A stretch of 35,813 nt of DNA from Terriglobia bacterium (GTDB lineage Bacteria > Acidobacteriota > Terriglobia > Terriglobales > Acidobacteriaceae): positions 1 through 35,813 of the forward strand of contig JAIQFM010000071.1 in NCBI GenBank assembly GCA_020073285.1, read 5' to 3'. Shown one piece after another: positions 14,995 through 27,200 of this stretch. How positions within the stretch are numbered: position 1 is the stretch's first letter; each line of letters opens with the position of its first letter. Made by a program: the position numbers and the translations under genes. Below the pieces are notes generated by a model. The model ran no database searches and was not told where the DNA came from. It was given only the letters and a program-made list of their open reading frames with translations.

Positions 14995-15025
14995 GGGACG
15001 AACGACGTTCTGGGCGGGACGAACG
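14995..15025. repeat. direct repeat GGGACGAACG, 21-bp period
   Basis: Two identical 10-mers, at 14995-15004 and 15016-15025, start 21 bp apart, which is two helical turns. They would present the same DNA face to a regulator. They lie about 145 bp upstream of the candidate promoter of the giant gene and 206 bp upstream of the barrel-gene leader. Confidence 0.4.
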
Positions 15026-15168
15026 GTGATTCTTGCTGTAACCTGCCAGCGGCATCTCGCACTCGCCGCTCTCTCGGTTTTTTCCCACGAGTTTTTCGGC
15101 GGGAATCCTCCATTACTCTAGCTACCCGAGACAATTACTCCTGGACCAGGCTCCGCCCAGAATTCCTG

Positions 15169-15196
15169 TTGACACTCCAGTAAAGCGGGTTAAGAT
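15169..15196 (+). promoter_or_regulatory. candidate sigma-70 promoter of the giant gene
   Basis: TTGACA (15169-15174, perfect -35) and TAAGAT (15191-15196, 4 of 6 to TATAAT) are separated by 16 bp. This predicts a leader of roughly 95 bases before ATG 15297. Confidence 0.5.
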
Positions 15197-15258
15197 TTGC
15201 CGTCTCCCCCTTAATACTTGGACCGTAGCCCGCAATGCCCGCGAGGAATGCGGCGACC

Positions 15259-15278
15259 GCCGTGTCAGGTGAGACGGC
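15259..15278 (+). promoter_or_regulatory. 5' leader hairpin before the giant gene's RBS
   Basis: GCCGTGTC (15259-15266), loop AGGT, GAGACGGC (15271-15278) pair at 7 of 8 positions. The hairpin ends 5 bases before the GGTGGAG ribosome-binding site (15284-15290). It could affect translation or mRNA stability; this is inference. Confidence 0.3.
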
Positions 15279-15296
15279 GATCCGGTGGAGTGTCAT

Positions 15297-18200
15297 ATGT
15301 TCTTGAAGGTGAAGTGTGTTCCGGGGCTTCTCCTGGCTTGTCTCAGTGTGTTTGCCGTTGCGCAAACTTCTTCCGGTCAACCGCAAACGGTCGCAGATTC
15401 CTCGGCGGGAGCGCACTCCCTCGTGCGGCCGGAGCGGCAGTCCGCCATCTCCGCCTATGGCAGATTGCCGCTCAGCTTTGAGCCGGCCCAAGGACAAGGA
15501 CAAACCAATCGCGCCGCCGACTTCGTCGCGCGCGGCCAGGGTTACACGCTATCGCTTAATCCCAGCACTACTACTCTGTCGCTGCATCGCCCTCGTCCGG
15601 CGGGAGGCCGCGACCGCAGGGAAAGGGAAAGGGAAGAAGCAGGCGGCGCCCTTGCGCCCATCACGCCGCCGATCGCGCTGCAACTGCGCCTGCTCGGGGC
15701 GAATGTTTCCGCCGAAGCCGTGCCCGAAAATCTGCTGCCCGGCAAGAGCAATTACCTGATCGGCAACGACCGATCTCAGTGGCGCACTAACGTCGCCAAC
15801 TACGCACGCGTGCGCTACCACAGCGTGTATCCCGGCATCGACGTCGTTTACTACGGCAACCAGCGCCGGCTGGAGCACGATTTTGAAGTATCGCCCGGCG
15901 CCGATCCGCGCAAGATCCGCCTCGCATTTGATGGCGCCAACAGCGTGGAGATCGCCGCCTCCGGCGACCTGGTGCTGCACGTTGCCGATGGCGAAGTGCG
16001 CCTGCATAAGCCACTGATCTACCAGCAGACGCCACAGGGCAAGCGCGAAATCGCCGGCGGTTTTGTTCTCGGCAAGAAGCAAGAGGTCAGCATCCGTGTC
16101 GCCGACTACGACCCCAACACTCCTCTGATCATTGACCCGGTGCTCGGCTATTCCACCTATCTGGGCGGCAGCAGCAATGATTATGCCTATGGCATCGCCG
16201 TGGATTCCGGCGGCAATGCCTACCTCACCGGCTCCACCACTTCAGTCGATTTTCCGGGCGCCCTGGCATCCTTCAGCACCTCGTGCCCGGGGTGCGGCCA
16301 GGTTTTCGTCACCAAGCTGAACCCCACTGGCACGGGCACCGTGTATTCAACGTACTTCGGAAGCGGCTTCGCTTACGGTTATGCAATTGCCGTGGACGCC
16401 AGCGGCAACGCCTACGTCACTGGCGAGACCAGCGCGCCCAACTTCCCGCTTGCCGGCAGCCCCTTCCAGAGCACGTTGAACGGCATCTACAACGCGTTTG
16501 TGAGCGTTCTCAACCCGACCGGCACGGGGCTGCGGTATTCGACCTTGCTCGGCGGATCGGCCTATGACGATGGCTTGGCCATCGCCCTCGATGGCGGCAC
16601 CAGTCCGAACATCTACATTACCGGCCTGTCGTTTTCATCCGACTTCCCGATCGTCGGCGCCGCCATCTCGACCCCACCGCCCGTGCTCTACCACAGCAGC
16701 AACGGGGCGTCCTCGTGGTCCGGTAGCGCCGATTTTAAGTCTCTCCAAGTTAGTGCTGTCGCTGTCGACGGCGGGACCGCTGAAACCGTCTACGCTGCCG
16801 GCTACGGCCTCGGTCTGTACAAAAGCACGGACAGCGGCAGTACCTGGGCGCCGACCGCACTCACGCGCTCTTTCATCAACGCGCACGCACTCGTCATCGA
16901 TCCGACGACCTCGGGGACATCGGCGACGCTCTACGCCGGTCTCGGCACATCCTCCATTGAGCGGCTGACCGATGGCGGCGCCACGCTCGCCGTTCTCAAT
17001 GTCGGCGCCTGCTGCGTCAGTGCCCTGGCGCTCAATCCCAACAATGCCGCCCAACTGTACGTCGGCACCAGCAGCCAGGGCGTGTGGGTTTCCAGCGACG
17101 CGAATGTCCTCCCCCCCGCCACCCCCACTTTCATTCAGCTCGCTACTAGCGGACTGATTATTTCTCCCTCTACCACGCCCGCCACCATCAACGCCCTAGT
17201 GGTGGATAAGAACACCAGCGAGCTCTATGCCGCAACCAGCCAAGGCGTCTTCCATTTCGCGGGAGGGCCCTGGAGCGCCTTTTCCACGGGCCTCGTCGGT
17301 ACGTATGTTTATAGCCTGGTAGAAGATGCAAATTCCAACCTGTACGCGGCCACCTCCTCCGGCCTGTTCCGGACCAGCACCGCCGGCGCCGCTTGGGTGG
17401 CGATCAATGGCAGCGGAAGCTCTGCCTTGCCCACCGGTTCCACCAATATCGCGCTGGACCCGCTGGTTGCGGGCACAATTTATGCCGGAGGCGCCAACGG
17501 CCTGTTCAAAACCACCAACGGCGGCGCTACCTGGACGCCAAGTAATTCTGGCCTGCAGCCCAAGCGCGTCACGGTGATCGCGGTGGATCCCGCTAACTCC
17601 CTCAACCTGTATGTCGGCATGGAAAATATCATGGCTTTCGTGGCCAAGTTCTCGGCCGCCGGTGCGCCCATCTACAGCTCGCAATACGGCGGTCTGGGCG
17701 ACACCTACGCCTACGGTGCAGCGGCCGATTCCTCTGGCAATTTCTACGTCGGCGGAAACACTAGCGCCACCGGTATCCCGGGACCGTTGGTCGAGCAGAC
17801 GACCCCTCCAAGCACCAATACTGGTTTCCTGGTCAAGCTCAACAGTAGCGGCGCCGTGGTTTATGACCGCTATCTAGGGGGCACTGCAGCCGACTATGTT
17901 TACGGCGTGGCCGTGGACGGCAGCGCGAATGTATATCTCACCGGCGAGTCGGATTCCACCGACTTTCCCGTGATCCCAAGCAGTGCCTACCAGTCCACGA
18001 ACAAGAGCCAGGGCACGGCATTCCTCACCAAGATTGACCCCAACGGCGCCAACCGGCTGTACTCGACCTTTCTTGGCGGCACGAATTATGAATACGGCAA
18101 TGCAGTCGCGCTCGTCGGGACCAACGGCCGCGTAGCCATCGCCGGCGCCACCTACTCCACCGATTTTCCGACCGTGAACGCGAAGCAACCGTTTCTCGCG

Positions 18201-21200
18201 GCCCTCGGCGATGGCTTTTACGCGCAGTTGGACACCACCCTCAGCGGCCCGGCATCCCTGCTCTATTCCACCTACCTGGGCGGCAACTCCTACGATGAGG
18301 CGTATGCGCTGGCCATCGATTCGGCCGGCAGCGCCTACATCGCGGGCTCTACCTCCTCAACCGATTTCCCGGTAACAACCGGTGCGCTGCAAACTACTTT
18401 GGCGGGCACTACCGGCTTATATGACGCCTTTGTCACCAAGTTCCAGTCCGCCGGCAACTCCAGCGACCTGGCGACCACCATTACGCCGTCGGCGGCAACC
18501 GTGGCTGTGGGGCAAAACTATACCTACACCATCACCGTGACCAACAATGGGCCGTCTGCGCTCGGCGCGCCCAACGTGAGCATTTTCGACGCGCTGCCTA
18601 GCACTGTGACCCTGCTCAACGTCGCCGGAAATCTCTCCACCGGAGGTGCGTTCCCCTGCACCGGCAGCGGGGCTGGGGCGCGCGTGCAATGTAACGTCGG
18701 CACACTTCCACTGGGAGTCTCCGCCATCGCCACGCTCACGGTGTTTGCAACCATCACGCCGCCTCCAGCTTCGGTCGACGTTGCCAATACGGCCTTCGCA
18801 ACCACCGATGACGATGATCCCGATCCCACCAACAACAGCGCCACCACCTCGGTCACGGTTCAGGTGCAGGCCGACTTGCTAGTCAGCAACGCCACCGCCG
18901 AGCAACAGGCCAGCGGCTACAGCCCGACCACCCTCCTGGACCGTACGCAAACCACCGATTTGTTCAACATCGCCAACAACGGCCCCGGCAATGCCACCAG
19001 CGTCATCGTCAGCATCCCGGTACCGGCGGGAGTTACCTTCAACGGTTCGGGAAACAGCACGCCCTGCACCTTGAGCGGCTCCACTGTCACCTGCTCCATG
19101 GGGACGCTAGCCTCCGGCGCGACCTCCCCGATTTTGTTCGTCTGGACCCCGACCGCGCCCGGACCGGTAACCATCAAGGCGACCGTATCCAGTTCGCAGG
19201 CGATTGATACGCACTCGCTCAACGACTCAGCTTCCTGGACCACCACAGTCGCCCCGGCTGTCGATCTCTCCATCACCGCCGCGCCCTCGTCGGTAAATGT
19301 TCCCGTGGGGGGCAGCGCCGCCATCGAGCTGACCATTCGCAATCTCGGCACGGATACGGCCACGTCCCAAACAGTTACTACCGCCTTGCCGGCGGGCATG
19401 TCGTACGTGAGCTTCTCTTCATCGTCCACCGGCGTGAGCTGCGGCGTCGAGGGCTCGGTGTTCTGTTCGCTGCCCGACTTGGCCCCCAACGCAAGCATCA
19501 CCGTCACCATCTTTGCCACTGCGGTGCTGCAAGGGAACTACTCCGCAACCGCGTCGGTCAGTTTTTCCGGAACCGACACCAATACGAGCAACGACAACGC
19601 CACTACCCAGGTGACGTTTGCGGGAGCCCTGAATTCCGCTCTCACCACGCTGCTCACCGACTATGAAGCCAGCACGGTCCGTGCCTTCACCGGTTATCCC
19701 AATCCCTTCTCGATATTTGCGCAACCGATTCTGGCCGGCGCCAACCCCGACTACATTGTCATTGCGCCCAACGGCCGGCTCGCCTTCGTGGCCAATATTA
19801 ATGGCAGCTACATCTCGGTTATCGACCTGACCATCCAGGCTGAGATTGCCCGCATCCGCGACCTCAGCGCGTGGAGTCTCGCCATCACCTCCGACGGCCA
19901 GAAGCTGGTCTCGGTCGGCTACAACCGCGACGAATTGGATATCGTTGACATTGCCACCTTCGCCGTTACCCGGATCAGTCTCGACGGCAGGGTCGGAGAT
20001 TCCGCCGGCGTGAATGACATCCATCCCTTCGCGGTGACCGTGGTGGGCTCTCGCGCCTACATCGCCAACGAGCTAAAGCCGGTCATTTCGGTCGATTTCA
20101 CCACCTTGCCCGGTCCGGCCACCATCACCGCCATCGCCAACACTGCCGCGCTGATTTCTCTCCCCGCCGGCCACCATCTCGCTGCCACTCCCGATGGCGG
20201 CACTATAGCTGTCTTCGGTGTTCCTAGGGCGGGTGGCAATGCGGTCGTCTACCTCATCGCTACCTCGACTAACACCTCCACTACCGTAACCACCACTTTT
20301 GCCGGGTCGCGCAGCCTTGCCATCACCCCCAGTGCCAATGCCGGGACCGGGGTACTCGCATTCCTCGCGCATGGTGCCACCATCGATACGCTCGACCTGC
20401 GCGCCACCTCTGCCACCTACAGGCAACTGTTGCCCAGCGCAACCTTGACGCTGCCCACCGCGATTGCCGACATGGCTTTAACGCCCGACGGCGGCACCCT
20501 GCAGGCGATCAGTGGCCCGTCACAAGGTCTCACCGGTTCCAGCACCCTCTACACCTTGAACGCCAATGCCTTCCTCTCTTCTCCGTCAATCGCGTTGCTC
20601 TCGACGGTTACCATCCCGGGCGCCATCTCGACGCGCGGCATTGCCATCGGCTACGTTCAGAACAGCCCGCTGGCCGGCGCGCCGCAGGTCCTCGACGTCG
20701 TACCCACCGAGATCACCAACGAGACGGCCAAGACCGTAACCATCTTCGGCGATAACTTTGCCCCGGGCGCCTTAGTCCGCATCGGCAACCTGGAGCCGCT
20801 GTCTTCCGCGTTCGTTTCTCAGCAACAGATAACCGTAACCATTCCCGCGGCTGCCGCGGTGCAACTCGCCAACATCGTTGTCACTCTGCCCAACTCCGCC
20901 GCCGGTCCGTTGTCGGCCAACGTTAGCGGAAGTGGTTCTAACAACAACCTAACGCTGCGCATCAGTCCGCCGCCGACCTTTGCCCCAGTTCATCCCGTTG
21001 CGGTATCCAGCTTCAGCACCGACAATCTCGCTCTCCTGTTTCGCGAGTCCAACTTCTTGCCTGCCGCGCCGGAGACGTACTCGCTGGCCATTTCCACCGA
21101 CGGCCTGTTCGCCTACACCGGAATCTGGGAGTTCACTGCCACCAATCTCGATAGCCAGATCCGCGAAGTCACCTCGGTCTTTCCCAGTGACCCCGCCGGT

Positions 21201-24200
21201 GGTTTCACCGGTCCCGGCGGCGACGGCATCGCCATCGCGCCCGACCCCGTATTGAACAAGCAGGCTGCTTACTTCGTAAGTACCGGCCCCCTCAACCACG
21301 ATACCTTGCACATTGTGGATGTCGATCCCGCCTCCACCACCACTCGCTATTCGCAGCGAATCGTTCAGGCCGCGCCCACCGATTTCAGTTTTGCCGAAGC
21401 GCTCGCCGCCACTCCCGACGGCCGATTTGTCTACTCGGTGGACGTCAATTCCACCAATGGCGGCACGCGTCTGGTCATCTTCGACGTGCTCAATGGAACC
21501 TCCACCGTCATCCCCGACATCACCACCCTCGGCGCCGACCCATACCAGGGGCACATCCAGGTAACGCCCGACGGCCACTCGCTACTGTTGAGCGGCCCCG
21601 GCGGCGCCAGCATCAAGGTTTACGACATTCAGGGAACCAATGCGCTCGCCCCTGTCCTGGTCGCCACTATCACTGGCTCCGGCGCGCTCACCACCAACCC
21701 GCCGTTGCTCTACTGGTTCCAGGTTGTGGGGACGGCCTCACCACGCCTCTACGCCTATGCCAGCGATCAGCGCTACATCCAGGTTTTCAACTTCGACCGC
21801 GCCACGCCCAACTTTGCGTCTCTCGGCTCCTACACAATTCCCGGCGCCCTTGCTGGCGCCTTCGCCGGCTCGGCCATGGCCGTGACCCCCGAAGGCACGC
21901 TCATCTATGCGGTCCTGGAGAACGAAGACGCTGTCGCTGTCCTCGATGCGCAGGCCATCACCTCCGACACTGGCAATCCCCTCATCACCAAGATGCGGAC
22001 GCCCGTCAATCCCTCCAACCTGGCCATCAGTCCGCGCACGAACGCCAGCGCCGACCTGTTCGCTACCGTCTCCACCTCGGCGCCTCACATCACCGAAGCC
22101 GGCCTCGCCCTCGCGGGTGTCGGCCAGCCCTTTGATGTCATCATCGGCGTGCAGAACAACGGCCCCGCCACCGCCACCGGCGTCACCATGACGCTGGACA
22201 TTCCTGCCGGCATCGTTGTGCATTCTGCGGTCATCACCTATGGACTCGCGTCGTTTACCTGCAGCATCGAGCCGGCCCGGGTCTCCTGCCCAGTCGGCAA
22301 CTGGCACGTAGGCGACTTAGTCAACGTGGATGTCAACGTTTCCGCCACCGCCCTGGGCGCCTACACCTTCACCAACACCGTCGCGGGCAATGAACTCGAT
22401 CCCTCCCCGGCCAACAACGCCGCCAACCTGGATGTCTCCGTACCGGTCACCGCCGATGTTTCCGTCACCGTCAGTGCCTCGCCCAACCCTGTCGCCCTGG
22501 GTCAACCCGTGACTCTCACCGCCACCATCACCAACAATGGACCTGCTGTGGCTACTGCCGCCATCGGCTCGCTGGTCTTCCCCATCGTCTCGGCCGGCGA
22601 GCCTCCGGTCTATTCGGCTAGTCAGGGGACCTGCTCCACCTTTGGCACCTGTTCGCTGGGTGACCTTGCTTCGGGCGCCTACGCGACAATCACCGCCACC
22701 ACCACGTTCACCGCCACCATCGTCGGCGTCGCTGCGACGGACGTGCCAATTTCAGGCACCGCGTCCAGCAGCACGGCCGATCCCAACACCGGCAACAACT
22801 CCTTCACCCTCAATCTGCCTTTGTCCAATTCCGCCACGCCGGTGCAACGCTGGCTGGTCGCCGATCGCGCCACCGGGCAGATCACCATCATTGATTCCGC
22901 TACCAACACTCCCCTTGGCCACACGATCCCCACCGGCGTCAGTCCGAGCGCCATTGCCATCTCCCCTAACCGCCACATTGCCTTCGTCGCCAACCTGAAT
23001 GCCACCTACATCTCCGTGGTTGACCTCTCCATCCAGCAGGAGATTTACCGCATTCGCTTCGGCGACGCTGGCGTGCGCAACATTGCTCTGACGCCCGACG
23101 GCTCGCGCCTGGTGGCTATGCTGGCAAACACTCCCAAGCTACTGATCATCGACGCCGTCACCTTCCAGCTTCTGCAAAGTGTGGATCTGACACCGCAGTT
23201 CTCCGATCTGGCACCCGGTAAGCCCATCCTGATCGGACTAGCGGTCACCGGGCACCAGGCCTATGTCGCAGCCGCTTCCAGCGGCAGCATCGCGGTTGTG
23301 GATACCAACACTTTTTCCGCTACCAATGTCTCCGGCGTGACGGGAACCGCGACCCTATTCGCCGGCAACAGCACCATGGCCGTTACCCCGGATGGGCTCA
23401 ACGTGGTCGCCGTTCGTCAAAACCCGAACTCTCTGCAAATCATCAGCACCGCCGCCAACAGCGTGGTCAATACGGTGACCAGCACTGCTATCTTCCCCAA
23501 CACCAAGATCGCCATCGGCGCCAGGACCTCCGCCCCGCTGGGTACCTACGGGTATTTCGGCACCAACGTGATCAATGTGGTTAACCTCACGCCGGGGCCG
23601 AGCTTTGGCCAGATCGTGGGTCTTACGGATTCCTTGAGCTTCCCGGCGACGGATCTCGCAGTCTCCCCAGATGGCAGCCGGTTGTATGCCATCACTACTT
23701 CCAACTTCCCGGCCAACAATGCGGCGGTGGTGGACACCGGCGCCCTGCTCAGCGACTCCGCCTCGGTTGTCTTTCAGGGACGTTTTGGAGGAATGTGCAT
23801 ATCCACCAACAGTTGTCCCGTGAGCCTTCGAGCTGTGGCGGCAGGCTACGTAGACACGCTTCCCATCGCTGGCGCACCCGTCATTTCTGGTGTCACTCCA
23901 ATCATCGTGTTGAACGACACCCCGACGACCATCACCATTTCCGGCTCTGGCTTTGCGTCGGATGCCCGAGTTCTCGTCGGCAAGACCAACCTGCCGGTCA
24001 CCTTCATCTCCGACAGCGAACTCCAGGTAGACATCCCCGCGGGCGCGCCCGCCCATGGCCGCGACATCATCGTAACCAACCCCAACGTCGCCGCTGCTCC
24101 CGCCGGCCAGTTGTTGAGCGCATTCTTGAGGGGGGGCACGGATGGCAGAGGCCTGGAAATCATTAGCCCGATTACCTACCAGCCCAAGTTCCAGGCGGTC

Positions 24201-27200
24201 GTCAGCGAACTCGGCGCCGGCACCATTGATTTCCTGCGCCAATCTGGAGGCGGCAGCGGCAACCAGATATTCGTCGGCCCGGATCCCCTGGGGACCTCCT
24301 TCTCGCCCGACGGTAGCGAGTTCTACGCGGAAAGCATCTCCATCGCTTCCGTCACTGCGGGCTCGCCGCAGTGCTGCCAGAACACGCTTATCGGGCTGTC
24401 CGGCAGCCCCGGACAAGACGAAGGCATCGCCACTGCCGTCAACCCCGACACGGGCAAACCGGCTGTCTTTGTTTCTTCGCAAACGCCCACCCCTTCACCC
24501 GACGTTCAACTCAACGTCATTGACGCCGACCCATTCTCGCCCGCCGTCAATTCCATCCTGTACACCATTCCGGCGCACCTGGGCAGTTCGGTTGTTGCGG
24601 GAGGTTTGGCGGTTACGTCCGATGGCCGGTTCGTGTATCAGATCCTCGCCGACGGCCGCCTGGTCATCTTCGACGTCGCCGCTCGCGGCGTCACCATCAT
24701 TCCGGCCGGGACTTTGGGGAACCTGTTCTTCAACCGTGCCCTGGTTTCCTCCGACGGGCATACCCTGCTGATCATTGACAGCACCGGCAACTCCAGTGTG
24801 AAGGCGTTCGATATCTCCAACAACCCGCTGTCGCCGACGCTGCTGACCACCATCAACCCCTTCGTCCCATCCGGGACGGCTAGCATGTTTATGGACAGCC
24901 TTGCGCTGGTGGGCAATCACCTCTATGCCTACGATTCGCTCCAACGAATCGTCGAAGTCTTCAATTTCAATCGCGCCACCGAAAACACCACATTCGTCAA
25001 CTACTTCATTGTGCCGGGAAGTACGCCGGCCGCAAACGGCTACATCGCCGGCCTCGCTGTCACTCCCGATGAAGCGCTGCTCTACGCCTCCAACCGTGAG
25101 GACGACTCCGTCGCGGTTATTGATAACGTCAAGCTGCTTGCCGGCGTTCAGGGCGATCCCACCATGCTGCTGACCGCCATCGCCACCGCCCAGGGACCGA
25201 CCTCCATCGTCATCAGCCCCAAGCGCCTGGACGCGGCTCCCATGGATGTGGCCATCGCCATCACCCACGCGCCCAATCCCGTGCTATTAGGCAGCAATGT
25301 CGCCTTTGATTTCACCCTCACCAACAACGGCCCGTTCACTAGTTCGGGAAACCCGCAATCTGGCAACAGCGGCTTCCTGATCAACTTTGACAAGTCGCTG
25401 GTTCCCATTTCCTCCACCCTGGCCACCTCGCCCTTCCTAACCTGCACCTTCAGCGCAACCCAGTTGCTGTGCGGATTCAGCAATGTCGGTCTCGGCGCGC
25501 CGCCCGTCTCCATCAGCGGCAACATCCTTTTCCAGACCACCGCGGTCGGCACCTTCAGCGCCACGGGCTATATCGATGGCGGCGCCTACGATCCCGACAC
25601 TACCAACAACGTCGCCACCGACGCCGCCGACGTGGTTGCCGCCGTCGCCGATGTCGCCGTGACCATGACCGCTTTGCCTTCCCCGGTGGCGGTCCTCGGC
25701 AGCGTCACCTATCAGATTACGCTGACGAATAATGGTCCGAGTCCGGCCACGGGCTTGGTCCTCACCGACACTCTGCCCGTGGGCACCCTGTTTGCCAGCA
25801 TCGACGATCTGACCGACTGCGCTTTGTCCAACCGTGTGCTTACCTGCAACTTCGCCTCGCTTGGTGCGGGCAGCAGCACCGCAGTCAATCTCATCCTTGT
25901 CCCGCTGACCGTGCCCTCCGATGCGGGGACGTTCAACAACACCGCAACCGTTGCCGCCAGCGAGCCCGATCCGGCTCTGTCCAACAATAGCGCCACTCAG
26001 ACCGTGCAAGTCACGGGCGCAAACTTGTCGGGCGGTGGCGCTCTCCGCAACCTGGCTGGATTCTCCAACACCATCACCCCGCCGAATGATGACGACTCTT
26101 TCGGTCCCGTGCCCCTGGGTTTCAATGTCAACTTCTTTGGTGTGCAGGTCAGTTCGTTGTTCGTCAACAACAACGGCAATGTCACCTTTGGCTCGTCGCT
26201 CGGCACGTATACGCCGTTCCCCCTTACCACCACAAACCTGCAGATCATCGCGCCCTATTTCTCCGACGTGGAAACCGACGTGGCCGGATCTGGTCTCGCG
26301 ACGTATGGCGCCGATACGGTCAACGGCCGCCCGGCTTTCGGCGTCAACTGGCCTAACGTGACCTACTACGGCGAGGCCACGGCCAGCCTGCTTGACCTGT
26401 TCCAGTTGGTTCTGGTGGACCGTTCCGACGTGAATCCCGGTGACTTCGACATTGAATTTAACTACGACAAAATGCAATGGGAGACCGGCGATGCCAGCGA
26501 CGGCGTTAACGGGCTGGGCGGTTCTTCGGCCCGCGTCGGCTATTCCAACGGCACTGGGACCACCGGCTCCTATTTCGAACTCCCCGGCTCCGGTGTGCCT
26601 GGCTCCTTCCTTGACAACAACACGGCCACGGGGCTGATTTACAACACCCTGAACAGCACCCAGCCCGGACGCTACGTTTTCCAGGTGAGAGGTGGCGCGG
26701 TCCAGTCATCCGCTGATCTGGCGCTCACCGCGACCGGGCCGCAATTTGCCGCGGCGGGTAGCACCATCATCTACGCCCTCGCGGCGGCCAATCACGGGCC
26801 CAACACGGCAACCGGCGTGACCGTCACCAACACGTTGCCGGTGGGCTTGTCGTTCGTTGCGGCAACGCCGGGCACGATTTGTCCGACCCCGCCTATCCCC
26901 GCCGCGGGCCAGCCTGTCGTCGTGACCTGCAATGTCGGATCGATCGCCAGCGGATCAACAGTGGATATCGCCATCCAGGCCACCATTGCGCCCGCCGTTT
27001 CCGGTTCGCTCACCAATACTGCGGTGATTTCGGTCCCGAATTATCAAGACCTGAACCTTGGCAATAACGCGGCCACGGCGGTAACCGATACCAATGTCGC
27101 CGACCTCGCTGTCAGCATGTCTCCGTCTGCGACTCAGGTTGCGCCCGGCTCTAACCTTGCCTACACAATCACCGTCACGAACAACGGCCCGTCCGCTTCC

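Larger units (their letters stand above)
14790..15296. other. divergent intergenic region between barrel and giant genes
   Basis: A 507-bp gap with no convincing gene. It should carry promoters for the barrel-cytochrome operon (minus) and the giant gene (plus). Visible structures: GTCTTAAGTGCT (14899-14910) nearly inverted at 14983-14993, two direct repeats of GGGACGAACG (14995-15004 and 15016-15025), a sigma-70-like promoter at 15169-15196 and a hairpin at 15259-15278 just before the giant gene's RBS. No riboswitch family was recognised. Confidence 0.55.

Noticed and set aside
14790-15296. Possible c-di-GMP or other riboswitch upstream of the giant gene
   Set aside because: GGGACGAACG and nearby GC-rich hairpins do not give the conserved core of GEMM or any other riboswitch I can recall.
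15135-15503. 122-codon minus-strand frame spanning the giant gene's start
   Set aside because: Overlaps the signal peptide and promoter of the giant gene; no domain and no RBS.
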